From the NCBI GenBank assembly GCA_947624415.1, contig CANQKH010000012.1, positions 1 through 49,379 of the forward strand: a stretch of DNA of 49,379 nucleotides, read 5' to 3'. The DNA comes from an uncultured Clostridia bacterium (GTDB taxonomy: Bacteria; Bacillota; Clostridia; Christensenellales; UBA1242). Below the pieces are notes generated by a model that was not told the DNA's origin, did no database searches, and saw nothing but the letters and a program-made list of their open reading frames with translations. Positions 17,596-25,579 of this stretch are shown piece by piece. A program made the position numbers and the translations under genes. Each line of letters starts with the position of its first letter. Positions within the stretch are counted from its first letter, which is position 1.

Positions 17596-17862
17596 GGCTC
17601 AAAATTTTTAATATTAAAATTAAATTTTTTAAGCAAATTTTAAAGGTGAATTTTTGCGACAAAATTTTGCAAAAATCATAAAAATTTTGGCAAATAAAAA
17701 GGGATTTTGGAACTCAAAAAAGTCAATTCTACAAATTACGACAAATAAAGACAATACTCGTCAAAAATTAAAACTTTGAAGACTTTTCTTTAAAGACCGA
17801 ATGTGTTATCTTTATAATGTAAAGGTTGCAACCGCAAGTTGCACCGTAAAGGAGATGTAAAA
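17596..17862 (+). promoter_or_regulatory. Leader region of spo0A
   Basis: The region has a TATAAT at 17813-17818 without a good -35 at the right distance. A hairpin (17824-17832 with 17838-17845) sits just before the ribosome binding site GGAG at 17851. Three heptamers one mismatch from the Spo0A box TGNCGAA lie on the minus strand at 17655-17661, 17737-17743 and 17757-17763. These fit an autoregulated, stationary-phase promoter, but each element is weak on its own. Confidence 0.35.
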
Positions 17863-18618
17863 ATGGAAATTCCAAAAAAGAAAATTAAACTATATTTGGC
17901 TGATGTCGAAGTCGAAGAATTAAACAGAATGGAGAGTTTCTTTAAACAAAAATTCGATGAATTTGATGTTGTCGGCAAAGGAAGTGATGGGGTGGAGATT
18001 ATCAAAGATATTCTTGAACTTAAACCCGACTTTTTGATAAGCGAGGTTGTCCTTGCCAATGCTGATGGTTTCAAGGTTATTGAAAGTTTAAAAAAGGAGA
18101 TGGGCTCATCTTCACCTAAGGTGATTTTTGTGTCCAACCTTTCTCATGCAGGCTTTATATCTAAGGCATTGAAGGAAGGGGCAAGTTATTTTATGGTAAA
18201 ACCTATTTCCTATGAAAATCTTGAAGAAAGAATTAAGGATTTGACAAATCCTACTATTAATGTCGATAGTGATAAGGCGCTTGATGAAAAGATTTCAAAC
18301 ATATTTATTAGTATTGGCATTCCTGCTCATATAAAGGGCTATCAATTCTTGCGAGAGGCTGTAAAACTTGCAGTAGATGACCCAGATATTATTGCGTCAA
18401 TAACAAAGAGGCTTTATCCAACTATTGCCGAGAAGTTTTCGACAAGTTCTTCAAAAGTTGAAAGAGGTATGCGTCATGCTATTGAAGTTGCTTGGAATAG
18501 GGGAAAGATTGAAAATATCAACAGCCTCTTTGGGCTTCAAATTTATGGTGCAAACGACAAACCTACAAATGGTGAATTGATTGCTTTGATTGCAGACAAA
18601 ATGATAATGGAAGGCTAA
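17863..18618 (+). CDS. spo0A: Sporulation master regulator Spo0A with atypical receiver
   Basis: The C-terminal DNA-binding domain is clearly Spo0A, with SITKRLYPTIAEKF, VERGMRHAIEVAW and PTNGELIALIADK closely matching the Bacillus protein. The N-terminal receiver keeps one pocket acid (Asp14), a Ser at the switch Thr position (91) and the Lys of VKPI (113). However, the phosphoacceptor Asp is Glu61 (PDFLISEVV), the second pocket acid is Val15, and the usual Met-Pro after it is Leu-Ala. Phosphorelay control is therefore doubtful. The ATG at 17863 follows GGAG by eight bases; an upstream in-frame ATG at 17839 lies before the ribosome binding site and is rejected. Confidence 0.93.
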   Translation: MEIPKKKIKLYLADVEVEELNRMESFFKQKFDEFDVVGKGSDGVEIIKDILELKPDFLISEVVLANADGFKVIESLKKEMGSSSPKVIFVSNLSHAGFISKALKEGASYFMVKPISYENLEERIKDLTNPTINVDSDKALDEKISNIFISIGIPAHIKGYQFLREAVKLAVDDPDIIASITKRLYPTIAEKFSTSSSKVERGMRHAIEVAWNRGKIENINSLFGLQIYGANDKPTNGELIALIADKMIMEG

Positions 18619-18632
18619 AATCACTTTATTTA

Positions 18633-18666
18633 TAAAAAAAGGAAGGAGGCGACCCCTTCCATTTTT
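18633..18666. terminator. Bidirectional terminator between spo0A and ttcA
   Basis: GGAAGG-A-GG pairs with CC-CCTTCC, with A-run before and T-run after, so it can serve both convergent genes. Confidence 0.8.
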
Positions 18667-18670
18667 AATG

Positions 18671-19492
18671 TTAAAAGTTATCGTCAAAACTGTGAATTTC
18701 TCCATTTTTATCTTTATAAGATATTATTGTTGAGAGGTTGACGTTTGTCGAACTTTTAAATATATTCCCTTCAATCATTGGGTTTTCGCGAGCAATTTGG
18801 GCAATGAGTTTTTTTGTGTATAAACGCTTAGATTTGTTTTCCATGTCGGCACTAGTTTCTTCTGTAAATCGACAGGCACACTGCAAAAATTTAATCTCGT
18901 TGTAATCTCGCCAGTGCTTTATGTCTTTTTCGCGAATGTAATACATCGGGCGGATAAGTTGCATTCCTTCAAAATTTGCACTCTTTATCTTTGGAAGCAT
19001 TGTTTGAAATTGGCCGCTAAAAAGCATTCCCATAACAATTGTTTCAATTACGTCATCAAAATGATGTCCAAGAGCAATTTTGTTGCAACCCAACTCCTTT
19101 GCCTTGCTGTAAAGATTCCCCCTTCTCATTCTTGCACAAATATAGCAGGGCGACTTTTCAATGTGAACAACATTTTCAAATATATTAGACGAAAAAATCG
19201 TCAATGGAATGTTTAATTCCCTTGCATTGCTTTCAATAAGTTCTCTATTTGCCTTGTTGTATCCTGGGTCCATAACAAGAAAGAGGATTTCAAAATCAAA
19301 TTTATTGTGTCTTTTAAGTTCTTGAAAAAGTTTTGCCATTAAAAAACTATCCTTTCCGCCAGAAATACACACAGCAATTTTGTCGTTTGGCTCTATAAGA
19401 TTAAAGTCATTTAATGCTTTGCAAAACTTGGTGAACAATTCTTTGTGAAATTTTTTTCTTATGCTTTCTTCCACATCTTGCACGTTTTTCAT
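18671..19492 (-). CDS. ttcA: TtcA-family tRNA 2-thiolation ATPase
   Basis: The PP-loop motif SGGKDS near residue 40 marks an adenylating N-type ATPase. The CYIC motif before ARMRRGNLY, the stretch ALGHHFDDVIETI, and a later Cys pair (QCACRF) fit TtcA-type enzymes, which use an iron-sulfur cluster to thiolate cytidine 32 of tRNA. The ATG at 19492 lies six bases after GGAG; the in-frame GTG at 19504 overlaps the ribosome binding site and is rejected. At 273 residues it is close to the usual length. Confidence 0.85.
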   Translation of the reverse strand: MKNVQDVEESIRKKFHKELFTKFCKALNDFNLIEPNDKIAVCISGGKDSFLMAKLFQELKRHNKFDFEILFLVMDPGYNKANRELIESNARELNIPLTIFSSNIFENVVHIEKSPCYICARMRRGNLYSKAKELGCNKIALGHHFDDVIETIVMGMLFSGQFQTMLPKIKSANFEGMQLIRPMYYIREKDIKHWRDYNEIKFLQCACRFTEETSADMENKSKRLYTKKLIAQIARENPMIEGNIFKSSTNVNLSTIISYKDKNGEIHSFDDNF

Positions 19493-19556
19493 ATAAATCT
19501 CCACTTGTTATTATATCATAAACATTACAAAGCAACAAGATATTTAAAGATTTTGT

Positions 19557-19585
19557 TTGCATTAAACACACTTTAATGATATAAT
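19557..19585 (+). promoter_or_regulatory. Promoter of the nucleoside phosphorylase operon
   Basis: TTGCAT at 19557-19562 and TATAAT at 19580-19585, 17 bases apart. Confidence 0.65.
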
Positions 19586-19601
19586 CTATTTGAGGTTACA
19601 A

Positions 19602-20375
19602 ATGATATTACAAGAATTTGATAAAAATGCAGAGGCAGTCATAAATCCAAGTATGTTTAATAAAAAGGTTGCATCATTCCCAACCACAGCAGTTTCCTTT
19701 TTTTCAAGAAATGTTATGGAGGAATTTGTTAAAAGATATTCTCCAAAGGAAATTGCACAAATTGATGGTGAGACAACTCGTTATCCAATCTATGAAATAG
19801 AGGTTAATGGCTGTAAGTTGGCGGTATATCAATCCCCAGTTGGTGCACCTGCTTGTGGTATGAACATGGAAGACGTAATAGAAATGGGTGCAAAAAATTT
19901 TCTTTTGGTGGGGTGTTGCGGATGCCTTGATAAAGATATTGAGGATTGTGGAATAATTATTCCAACAAGTGCTATTCGTGATGAGGGGACAAGTTATCAC
20001 TATATGCCACAAAGCGATGAAAATTTTGTAGAACCAAAGTGCGTTGAACTTTTGGAAGAAGTTATGAAAGAAAATAAAATTAAATATAAAAAGGGCAAAA
20101 CGTGGACAACAGACGCCTTATACAGAGAAACAAAGGACAAAGTGGCTTCCAGAATAAAAATGGGTGCAATCACGGTAGATATGGAATGCTCGGCAATGAT
20201 TGCGATTGCAAAATTTAGAAATGTTAATTTCGCTCAAATCTTTTATGGGGCGGACAATCTTGGTGGCGAGGAATATGACCCACGAAGTTTGACAGATAAA
20301 AGTGCCATGGAAGGCAAATTTAAAATAATTCCACTTGCTTTGGATTGCGGAGCAAAATTAAGCAAAAATTTATAA
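19602..20375 (+). CDS. Nucleoside phosphorylase (uridine phosphorylase-like)
   Basis: This is a PNP_UDP_1 fold enzyme that splits nucleosides with phosphate in the salvage pathway. LLVGCCGCL (phosphate-loop region), IRDEGTSYHY (base-site region) and VDMECSAM (ribose-binding Met-Glu) are visible. The GTSYHY segment favours a uridine phosphorylase-like subgroup, but base specificity is uncertain. The ATG at 19602 lies seven bases after GAGG; an in-frame TTG at 19590 is less likely. At 257 residues it is of normal length. It is followed at 13 bases by a small membrane protein gene. Confidence 0.87.
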   Translation: MILQEFDKNAEAVINPSMFNKKVASFPTTAVSFFSRNVMEEFVKRYSPKEIAQIDGETTRYPIYEIEVNGCKLAVYQSPVGAPACGMNMEDVIEMGAKNFLLVGCCGCLDKDIEDCGIIIPTSAIRDEGTSYHYMPQSDENFVEPKCVELLEEVMKENKIKYKKGKTWTTDALYRETKDKVASRIKMGAITVDMECSAMIAIAKFRNVNFAQIFYGADNLGGEEYDPRSLTDKSAMEGKFKIIPLALDCGAKLSKNL

Positions 20376-20388
20376 AAAGGAGTAATGC

Positions 20389-20871
20389 GTGAAAAAAGTA
20401 TTAGAAATTGAAAATATTGGTCGTGTAACTTACGAGGAAAGCATTTGGACGGGCAAAAAGAATATAAGCATAGATGACAAGCCCCTTGAAAAAACCTCAA
20501 AGACAACATTTAAAATGCCTGACGGAAGGGTGATTGAAGCACAAGGGAATTTTGTTATTGGGGCAACACTAAAATTGGAAAATCAAACATATGAAATCTT
20601 CCCAAGTGCAAAATGGTATGAATATATTATGACATTCTTGCCACTAATTCTTATATGTGTATGGGGCAATCTTGTTTATCTTTGCAAAATCGTGCCTGTT
20701 GTGGGCGGAGCAATTGGTGGTCTTATAAGTGGCTTAATGTCTTGCCTAAACCTATTTTTAATTAAGATTGTAAAACCAATTTGGCTGAAAATTTTAATTG
20801 CAATTGGAATAACAGGATTAACATTTTTGATATGTTTCTTGATTGCCTTGCTTATTTTAAAAATTGCATAA
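20389..20871 (+). CDS. Small membrane protein, paralog of 47139-47603
   Basis: The 160-residue protein starts at GTG 20389, six bases after AGGAG. The N-terminal half is a small soluble domain opening with YEESIWTGKKNISIDDKPL, and the C-terminal half has two or three membrane helices with a GGAIGGL segment. The gene at 47139 has the same order: YEENFWTGKRN, then hydrophobic helices with GGAIGGV. The two define a small family within this genome. Function was not recognised. Confidence 0.7.
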   Translation: MKKVLEIENIGRVTYEESIWTGKKNISIDDKPLEKTSKTTFKMPDGRVIEAQGNFVIGATLKLENQTYEIFPSAKWYEYIMTFLPLILICVWGNLVYLCKIVPVVGGAIGGLISGLMSCLNLFLIKIVKPIWLKILIAIGITGLTFLICFLIALLILKIA

Positions 20872-20907
20872 AGGATGGGAAAGGCTAAATACAACTTTTG
20901 GAAACAA

Positions 20908-20940
20908 ATAACGGCTTAATTTTTGCCGTTATTGTTATTT
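20908..20940 (+). terminator. Terminator of the phosphorylase operon
   Basis: ATAACGGC pairs with GCCGTTAT around a T-rich loop, followed by TGTTATTT. Confidence 0.7.
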
Positions 20941-20953
20941 ATAGGAGAAGAAT

Positions 20954-21748
20954 ATGATAACTATTACTATATTAAATGATGACAGATGTTATAATGACAA
21001 ACTCTGTTCTTGTCATGGATTTTCTATCTATGTGGAGTGTCAAAATGTAAAATTTTTGTTTGATGTTGGGCAAGATGACAGTTTTTTAAAAAATGCCCAA
21101 ACACTTGGAATTAATTTAGATATGGACTATATTGTTTTAAGTCATGGACATTATGACCACACAGATGGGCTTAAATTTTTAAATAGTTCAAAACCTCTTA
21201 TATGCCATCCCGAATGCCTGTCAAAACGAATATCAAAAAGAAGTGGAAAGTATAATGGGTTGCCATTTACAAAAGAAGAGTTTGAAAAGAAATTTAATGT
21301 CATATATTCTGTAAAACCCTATAAAATTAGCGAAAACATTATATTTTTGGGTGAAATTAATAGAATTTTTCCATTTGAATGTAAAAGTTTTCCTTCTATA
21401 CGTGAAGACGGCACTGATGATACAGCACCCGATGATAGTGGGGTTGTAATTAAAAGCGAAGAGGGAATTATTGTAATTACAGGCTGTGGGCATAGTGGAG
21501 TTTGTAACACAATCGAGCAGGCAAAACAAATTGCCAAAGATGATAGAATTTATGCGGTGCTGGGCGGCTTCCACTTGAAAGATGTGGATGCTCAAACTCA
21601 AGAGACGGTTGAATATATGCGAAAAAACAATGTTAAAAATATATTTTTGGGTCATTGCACCTCAAACCCTGTTATAGATTACTTCAAAGAAAGGTGTGAG
21701 GGAATAAATATTGATGTTATATCGACTGGCAAGGAAATACACTTATAG
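20954..21748 (+). CDS. MBL-fold metallohydrolase (COG1237 type)
   Basis: The 264-residue protein has the metallo-beta-lactamase motif SHGHYDHTDGL, then ITGCGHSGV and GGFHL, which together mark the COG1237 subgroup related to the archaeal dihydropterin ribofuranosyl-aminobenzene phosphate synthase. The bacterial members have no agreed substrate. AGGAG precedes the ATG, and the gene sits alone after a terminator. Confidence 0.85.
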   Translation: MITITILNDDRCYNDKLCSCHGFSIYVECQNVKFLFDVGQDDSFLKNAQTLGINLDMDYIVLSHGHYDHTDGLKFLNSSKPLICHPECLSKRISKRSGKYNGLPFTKEEFEKKFNVIYSVKPYKISENIIFLGEINRIFPFECKSFPSIREDGTDDTAPDDSGVVIKSEEGIIVITGCGHSGVCNTIEQAKQIAKDDRIYAVLGGFHLKDVDAQTQETVEYMRKNNVKNIFLGHCTSNPVIDYFKERCEGINIDVISTGKEIHL

Positions 21749-21823
21749 ACAAATATTAAATTTTTTAATATTCCCACTTTTCAAAAAGCATTTTGTATGC
21801 TATAATAAAAATAAGGAGAAGCA

Positions 21824-23725
21824 ATGGATAATCAAAGATTAAAGGATTTAATTTTAAAACTTCAACTTTTTGTAACCGAAAAGAAAGTCGATGATGAAAT
21901 ATATTTTAAATTGGCAGAGCATTTTTGTAGGGAATATGCTGATCTTTATATTAAGCCTATAATGGAAGGAACTGGTGAGCCTGTTGCAGAGTTGAAATTT
22001 ACAAGGCAGGGCAGCGGAACTTTTGGTAAAGGCGTTGAAGACGTCGCTTTCTATGACCCACCAAGCAAATCTGTTAATATTAATCTTGGATATGTCGTTG
22101 CTGGTGAAGATAATAGTGAAAAGTTTTTGCGATTATTAACCGTAATAAAGACTGTTGGCCATGAATATGAGCATAGTTTTCAACACAGATATACTTACTA
22201 CTATCTGCTTTTTAAAGATCATTATGCCAATCCAAGGCAATATCAATTAAAAGATAAAAATATTACCAATCACGAATTGTATAAAAAAATTATTGGCGAG
22301 AGAGCAGATGAAATTGCCGAAGATTTTATTACTGAGCAATACAAAAAAGATGAAGTCAAAACAATGCTTAAATTTTTTAAGGGGCTGGAAAAGGATATAT
22401 ATTCTCAATTTACTCCTGAGGAGCAGGACGATGAGGATTTTGCAGCCGACATATGCCTTTATGCTTTGTATTTTAAAAGAGCAGCGGAAGAGGATGCAAG
22501 AAAAAAGGAAAGACAAATTTTTGGAAAATTTGCCGAGGATGTCAAAAATATTGATGGAATAAACCCACTTTTCCCTGTTTTTATCGATAAAGTGGCAGAA
22601 ATGGCGGAGAGCGAGGAAGAATTACAGCAAATGCAAGACACCCCAGTTTACAAAAAAATTAAAGGTCTTATGGATAATCTTTCTGCCAATGATTATGTTG
22701 CTTTTGGAAAGTTACTCGAAAATGAAAACCTTATTGGCCTGAAAAATATGCGTTTCTTTGCCGACCAAGAAACAGCATACGCCGACTTCTTTGTTAAACA
22801 AAAAATACTTTTAGATGCTTTCAATTTTATCCTTCATACAAACAAGTTTGATGGTGGCAAAAAAGTTTGGGGAAATTTGGAACAATTGAATAAAGTAAGA
22901 TTGGCATTTATGAAACATGGCTTATCGTCTTCAACCGCATTGGCTGAACAAACAAATGGGGCGAAAATTATGCCACGAGAATTAAACACGCGTTTTAGAG
23001 ATGGTTATTATTTAATGCTTAGAGATGAGCCAATAACACTATATTCCTTTGATAAAATAGACCTTTTAAAACCAGCGCAAAGATTGGAGATTTTGACAAA
23101 AATGATTGAAACAGGAAGATATGAGTTTGCAAATTCTATGATTCAATCAATGGGTGATGAAATAAAAACTTATCTTAGAACTGACAATTTGGATGTTGAA
23201 GCAGAACTTAAAAAGATAAGGGAAGAGGGCGATTTTGTAAAGGAGTGGTATTTCCTTGACGAGGTTGAACCAATGGCTAAATTTAATATAATGGGCTCTA
23301 TTGAAAAAAGAGTAAATTTGCTTGATAAACAGCAAAAAGAGGGGAAATTGTGTTTTGATGATGTTGATGAAATGATATCCCTTCTTGCTACACTATGCGA
23401 GAGCGTCAATGTCCCATATTATAAGGAAAATGCCCTTTTGCCTCAAAACACTCCAAATGCAAAGGTCGCAAATAAACTTTATGACTTATATCAAAAGATG
23501 GAAGATGTTGGAAGAAAAGAGGCTTGCAAAATTTCTGGATATGAACTTAATCCAGATGCATATCGTTATGCTCACAGACAGGACAGGGACTATTACCTTT
23601 TGCAAGGAAGAGATAAGGAAAAACGTATTGAAAGACTTTATGGGAAAAACGAACTTGCAAGGTTTCAAAGAGAAAATAATATTGAAAAACTATATGAAGA
23701 TGATTGCGAAGTTGAGCATGAGTAA
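21824..23725 (+). CDS. Predicted zinc metallopeptidase-like protein, unknown
   Basis: The 633-residue soluble protein carries HEYEH at residues 113-117 in the hydrophobic context IKTVGHEYEHSF. About 40 residues on comes GERADEIAEDF, giving a plausible third zinc-ligand Glu as in gluzincins. The long remaining part is charged and helical, with no recognised domain, signal or membrane helix. AAGGAG precedes the ATG. The next gene begins 29 bases after its stop. The peptidase call rests on the motif only. Confidence 0.6.
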   Translation: MDNQRLKDLILKLQLFVTEKKVDDEIYFKLAEHFCREYADLYIKPIMEGTGEPVAELKFTRQGSGTFGKGVEDVAFYDPPSKSVNINLGYVVAGEDNSEKFLRLLTVIKTVGHEYEHSFQHRYTYYYLLFKDHYANPRQYQLKDKNITNHELYKKIIGERADEIAEDFITEQYKKDEVKTMLKFFKGLEKDIYSQFTPEEQDDEDFAADICLYALYFKRAAEEDARKKERQIFGKFAEDVKNIDGINPLFPVFIDKVAEMAESEEELQQMQDTPVYKKIKGLMDNLSANDYVAFGKLLENENLIGLKNMRFFADQETAYADFFVKQKILLDAFNFILHTNKFDGGKKVWGNLEQLNKVRLAFMKHGLSSSTALAEQTNGAKIMPRELNTRFRDGYYLMLRDEPITLYSFDKIDLLKPAQRLEILTKMIETGRYEFANSMIQSMGDEIKTYLRTDNLDVEAELKKIREEGDFVKEWYFLDEVEPMAKFNIMGSIEKRVNLLDKQQKEGKLCFDDVDEMISLLATLCESVNVPYYKENALLPQNTPNAKVANKLYDLYQKMEDVGRKEACKISGYELNPDAYRYAHRQDRDYYLLQGRDKEKRIERLYGKNELARFQRENNIEKLYEDDCEVEHE

Positions 23726-23754
23726 GGCGTGCATAAGATAATGTGGAGGATAAT

Positions 23755-24342
23755 GTGCAAGAAAGATTTAAAAATTTGAGCCATGAAGAATTTGTATCTA
23801 TTGTAGACGAATTGAGTTTGCAATTAAGCGATTTTTTAACTAAAAACAATTTGAAAGTTGACTATGTTGTTCCAATGCTTAGAAGTGGGGCTGTTCCGGC
23901 AGTTTATTTAGCAAACAAATTAAATATTGTAAAATTTTTGCCTTTTCAATCAAAGCACATAACATATAAAGATGGAAGGGAAACAATAGAAATGCTTTAC
24001 AACCCCTTGGAAGGATTCCATATTTCCAAAGAAGAACCTGTATTTTTGGTTGTCGAGGGCAATCATTCCACGGGAAAGAGCGTAGAATTATGCATTGACC
24101 AGTTAATTAAGGTTTATCCAAAAGCAAAAATATTATATGTTTGCCTTTTCAAAGATTACAATAGTAAAAACTTTAATGATAAGACGATTTTTGAAAGTGC
24201 TGGCAGAATTACTGGCTATTTCTTACCAATAGAAGAATGTGAAAGATTAAAAATTGATGGCTATGCACCTATATATCCATGGGAGAGTGAGGAAGACCAG
24301 ATTGCTCATCCCGATGATAAGGAAGAAAACATATTTTTTTAA
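23755..24342 (+). CDS. Phosphoribosyltransferase-like protein
   Basis: The 195-residue protein resembles type I PRTase folds: YVVPMLRSGAVPAVYLANKL is like the N-terminal core. VFLVVEGNHSTGKSVELC stands where the PRPP loop (usually two acids, then TG and a small residue) should be, here with EGNHSTGKS. The deviating loop leaves PRPP binding uncertain. The GTG at 23755 lies five bases after GGAGG (23745-23749); the GTG at 23743 is upstream of that site and is rejected. The gene is probably co-transcribed with the predicted peptidase upstream. Confidence 0.6.
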   Translation: MQERFKNLSHEEFVSIVDELSLQLSDFLTKNNLKVDYVVPMLRSGAVPAVYLANKLNIVKFLPFQSKHITYKDGRETIEMLYNPLEGFHISKEEPVFLVVEGNHSTGKSVELCIDQLIKVYPKAKILYVCLFKDYNSKNFNDKTIFESAGRITGYFLPIEECERLKIDGYAPIYPWESEEDQIAHPDDKEENIFF

Positions 24343-24534
24343 TAATTTAATATTTTTTAGTTAAAAAGCGCGTAAAAAACAGAAAAAAATAGGATTTTTG
24401 GATAATTTTAACATAATTTGTAATTTAATCTTATTTAAAAGGTGATTTTGTTTTGCTTATTATACCTTTTCAAAAAAGTAAAAATCAAACTAGATTACGC
24501 ATTTATGCGAAGAATAAAAATGGGGCTTTACCCC

Positions 24535-24572
24535 AATAAAAAAACACGGTCAACACCGTGATTTTTTATTTA
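24535..24572. terminator. Bidirectional terminator
   Basis: CACGGT pairs with ACCGTG around CAAC, with seven As before and six Ts after. Confidence 0.85.
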
Positions 24573-24577
24573 GGAAC

Positions 24578-24599
24578 GCAAGAATAACGATGAGTTTAC
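24578..24599 (+). repeat. 22-base dispersed repeat, copy 1
   Basis: GCAAGAATAACGATGAG plus TTTAC matches 47650-47671 at 21 of 22 positions. Both copies lie just downstream of a terminator. Confidence 0.6.
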
Positions 24600-24623
24600 A
24601 GGACGTTTTCCTGTTTGTAAGTG

Positions 24624-25559
24624 TTATTCCAATTCAAGATAACTATTATATTCCTCGACGAAACAATCGTGATAAAAACTTGCTCCTCCCAATGTCTCCT
24701 TTTCACCATATCTTATTGTAGTGTTTAGATATTGTCTTATAATAGAATCTTTGTAGTTTTTATGTGGACTAGGAAGGGAAAAAGGTATTCCGCTTAATAA
24801 TGAAAATTGGCTTCGCAATTTTACAATGTCTTCACCTTGTGCTTTTTGTTCAAGGTGTTTAGAAAACTCCTCGAAATTATATATTACCCATTTTACAGGC
24901 TTAACCTCGAACCAAACCCATTTTTCTTCTTTACTTCCATCAATTGTGATATCATCTGAAACAATCAATTTGTTTTTAAGAAGGACACGGACAAATTTTT
25001 TGCCTTTATAATCATATTCTTTGTTTTGAGTTACAACCCCATTATTATCCATACTTCCCATATAATATTTGCCGGTGGGTTGAAGTTGGTGGTTTTTGTA
25101 GGCATTCTCTAGTTCTGCTGAGTTGAGACAATAATTTTGAGGCATTTCTCCAAATTGAATTGTGTGGTCCTCTTTGTTATAGTTTAATTCATCACAAATT
25201 TTAATAAAATCATCGAATTTTATATTAAAACATGGCATTATTCCAAGATTTTTGTTTGTTGATACGCTATGTGAAAGTTCTCCGCCCTGGACAACTTCAT
25301 AAGAAAATCCGCTGTTATACTTTGTGCGTAAATAATATGGGCTGGAAAATAATTGAGAATCTATTGTAATATATGGCTCTCGTGTTCCTCCATTTGCCAC
25401 CGCGTAGTCAGACATAGGACAACAACGTTCTCTTGATGTTTTTAAATATTGCAAGTCGTCTTTACCTAAAATATAAAATTTATCGGCATATGATAATGTT
25501 TGTCCATTATTGTCATCTTCTTTAATTTTCACATCTTCAATATATTGAATTAAATTCAT
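24624..25559 (-). CDS. Unknown protein, DUF6273-like
   Basis: The 311-residue soluble protein contains IQFGEMPQNYC, then VWFEVKPVKWVIYNFEE, and near the end SIIRQYLNTT. This order (gel-like FG segment, W-x-x-V-x-P-x-K-W, then S-x-I-R-x-x-L-N) is typical of the DUF6273 module in Firmicutes, whose function is unknown. It lies 20 bases after the second predicted zinc peptidase gene and is surely co-transcribed with it, so the two may act together. GAGGG precedes the ATG. Confidence 0.55.
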   Translation of the reverse strand: MNLIQYIEDVKIKEDDNNGQTLSYADKFYILGKDDLQYLKTSRERCCPMSDYAVANGGTREPYITIDSQLFSSPYYLRTKYNSGFSYEVVQGGELSHSVSTNKNLGIMPCFNIKFDDFIKICDELNYNKEDHTIQFGEMPQNYCLNSAELENAYKNHQLQPTGKYYMGSMDNNGVVTQNKEYDYKGKKFVRVLLKNKLIVSDDITIDGSKEEKWVWFEVKPVKWVIYNFEEFSKHLEQKAQGEDIVKLRSQFSLLSGIPFSLPSPHKNYKDSIIRQYLNTTIRYGEKETLGGASFYHDCFVEEYNSYLELE

Positions 25560-25579
25560 AGTTGACCCTCGCTTTATAT

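Larger units (their letters stand above)
24343..24623. other. Intergenic region between convergent genes
   Basis: Besides the main terminator at 24535-24572 it holds a GGGG-CTTTA-CCCC hairpin near 24522-24534 and a small CGCA-TTTA-TGCG hairpin at 24498-24509. A larger imperfect hairpin at 24582-24629 has outer arms GAATAAC/GTTATTC and inner arms ACAGGA/TCCTGT. A 22-base stretch at 24578-24599 recurs with one mismatch at 47650-47671. Confidence 0.6.

Noticed and set aside
23385-23741. 118-residue frame inside the predicted peptidase gene
   Set aside because: Same-strand shadow of the 21824-23725 gene with no ribosome binding site.
24496-24511. Third regulator operator (TACGCA...TGCGAA)
   Set aside because: The half-sites point the opposite way to TGCGTA-N5-TACGCA and the spacer is four bases, so it is just a small hairpin near the terminators.
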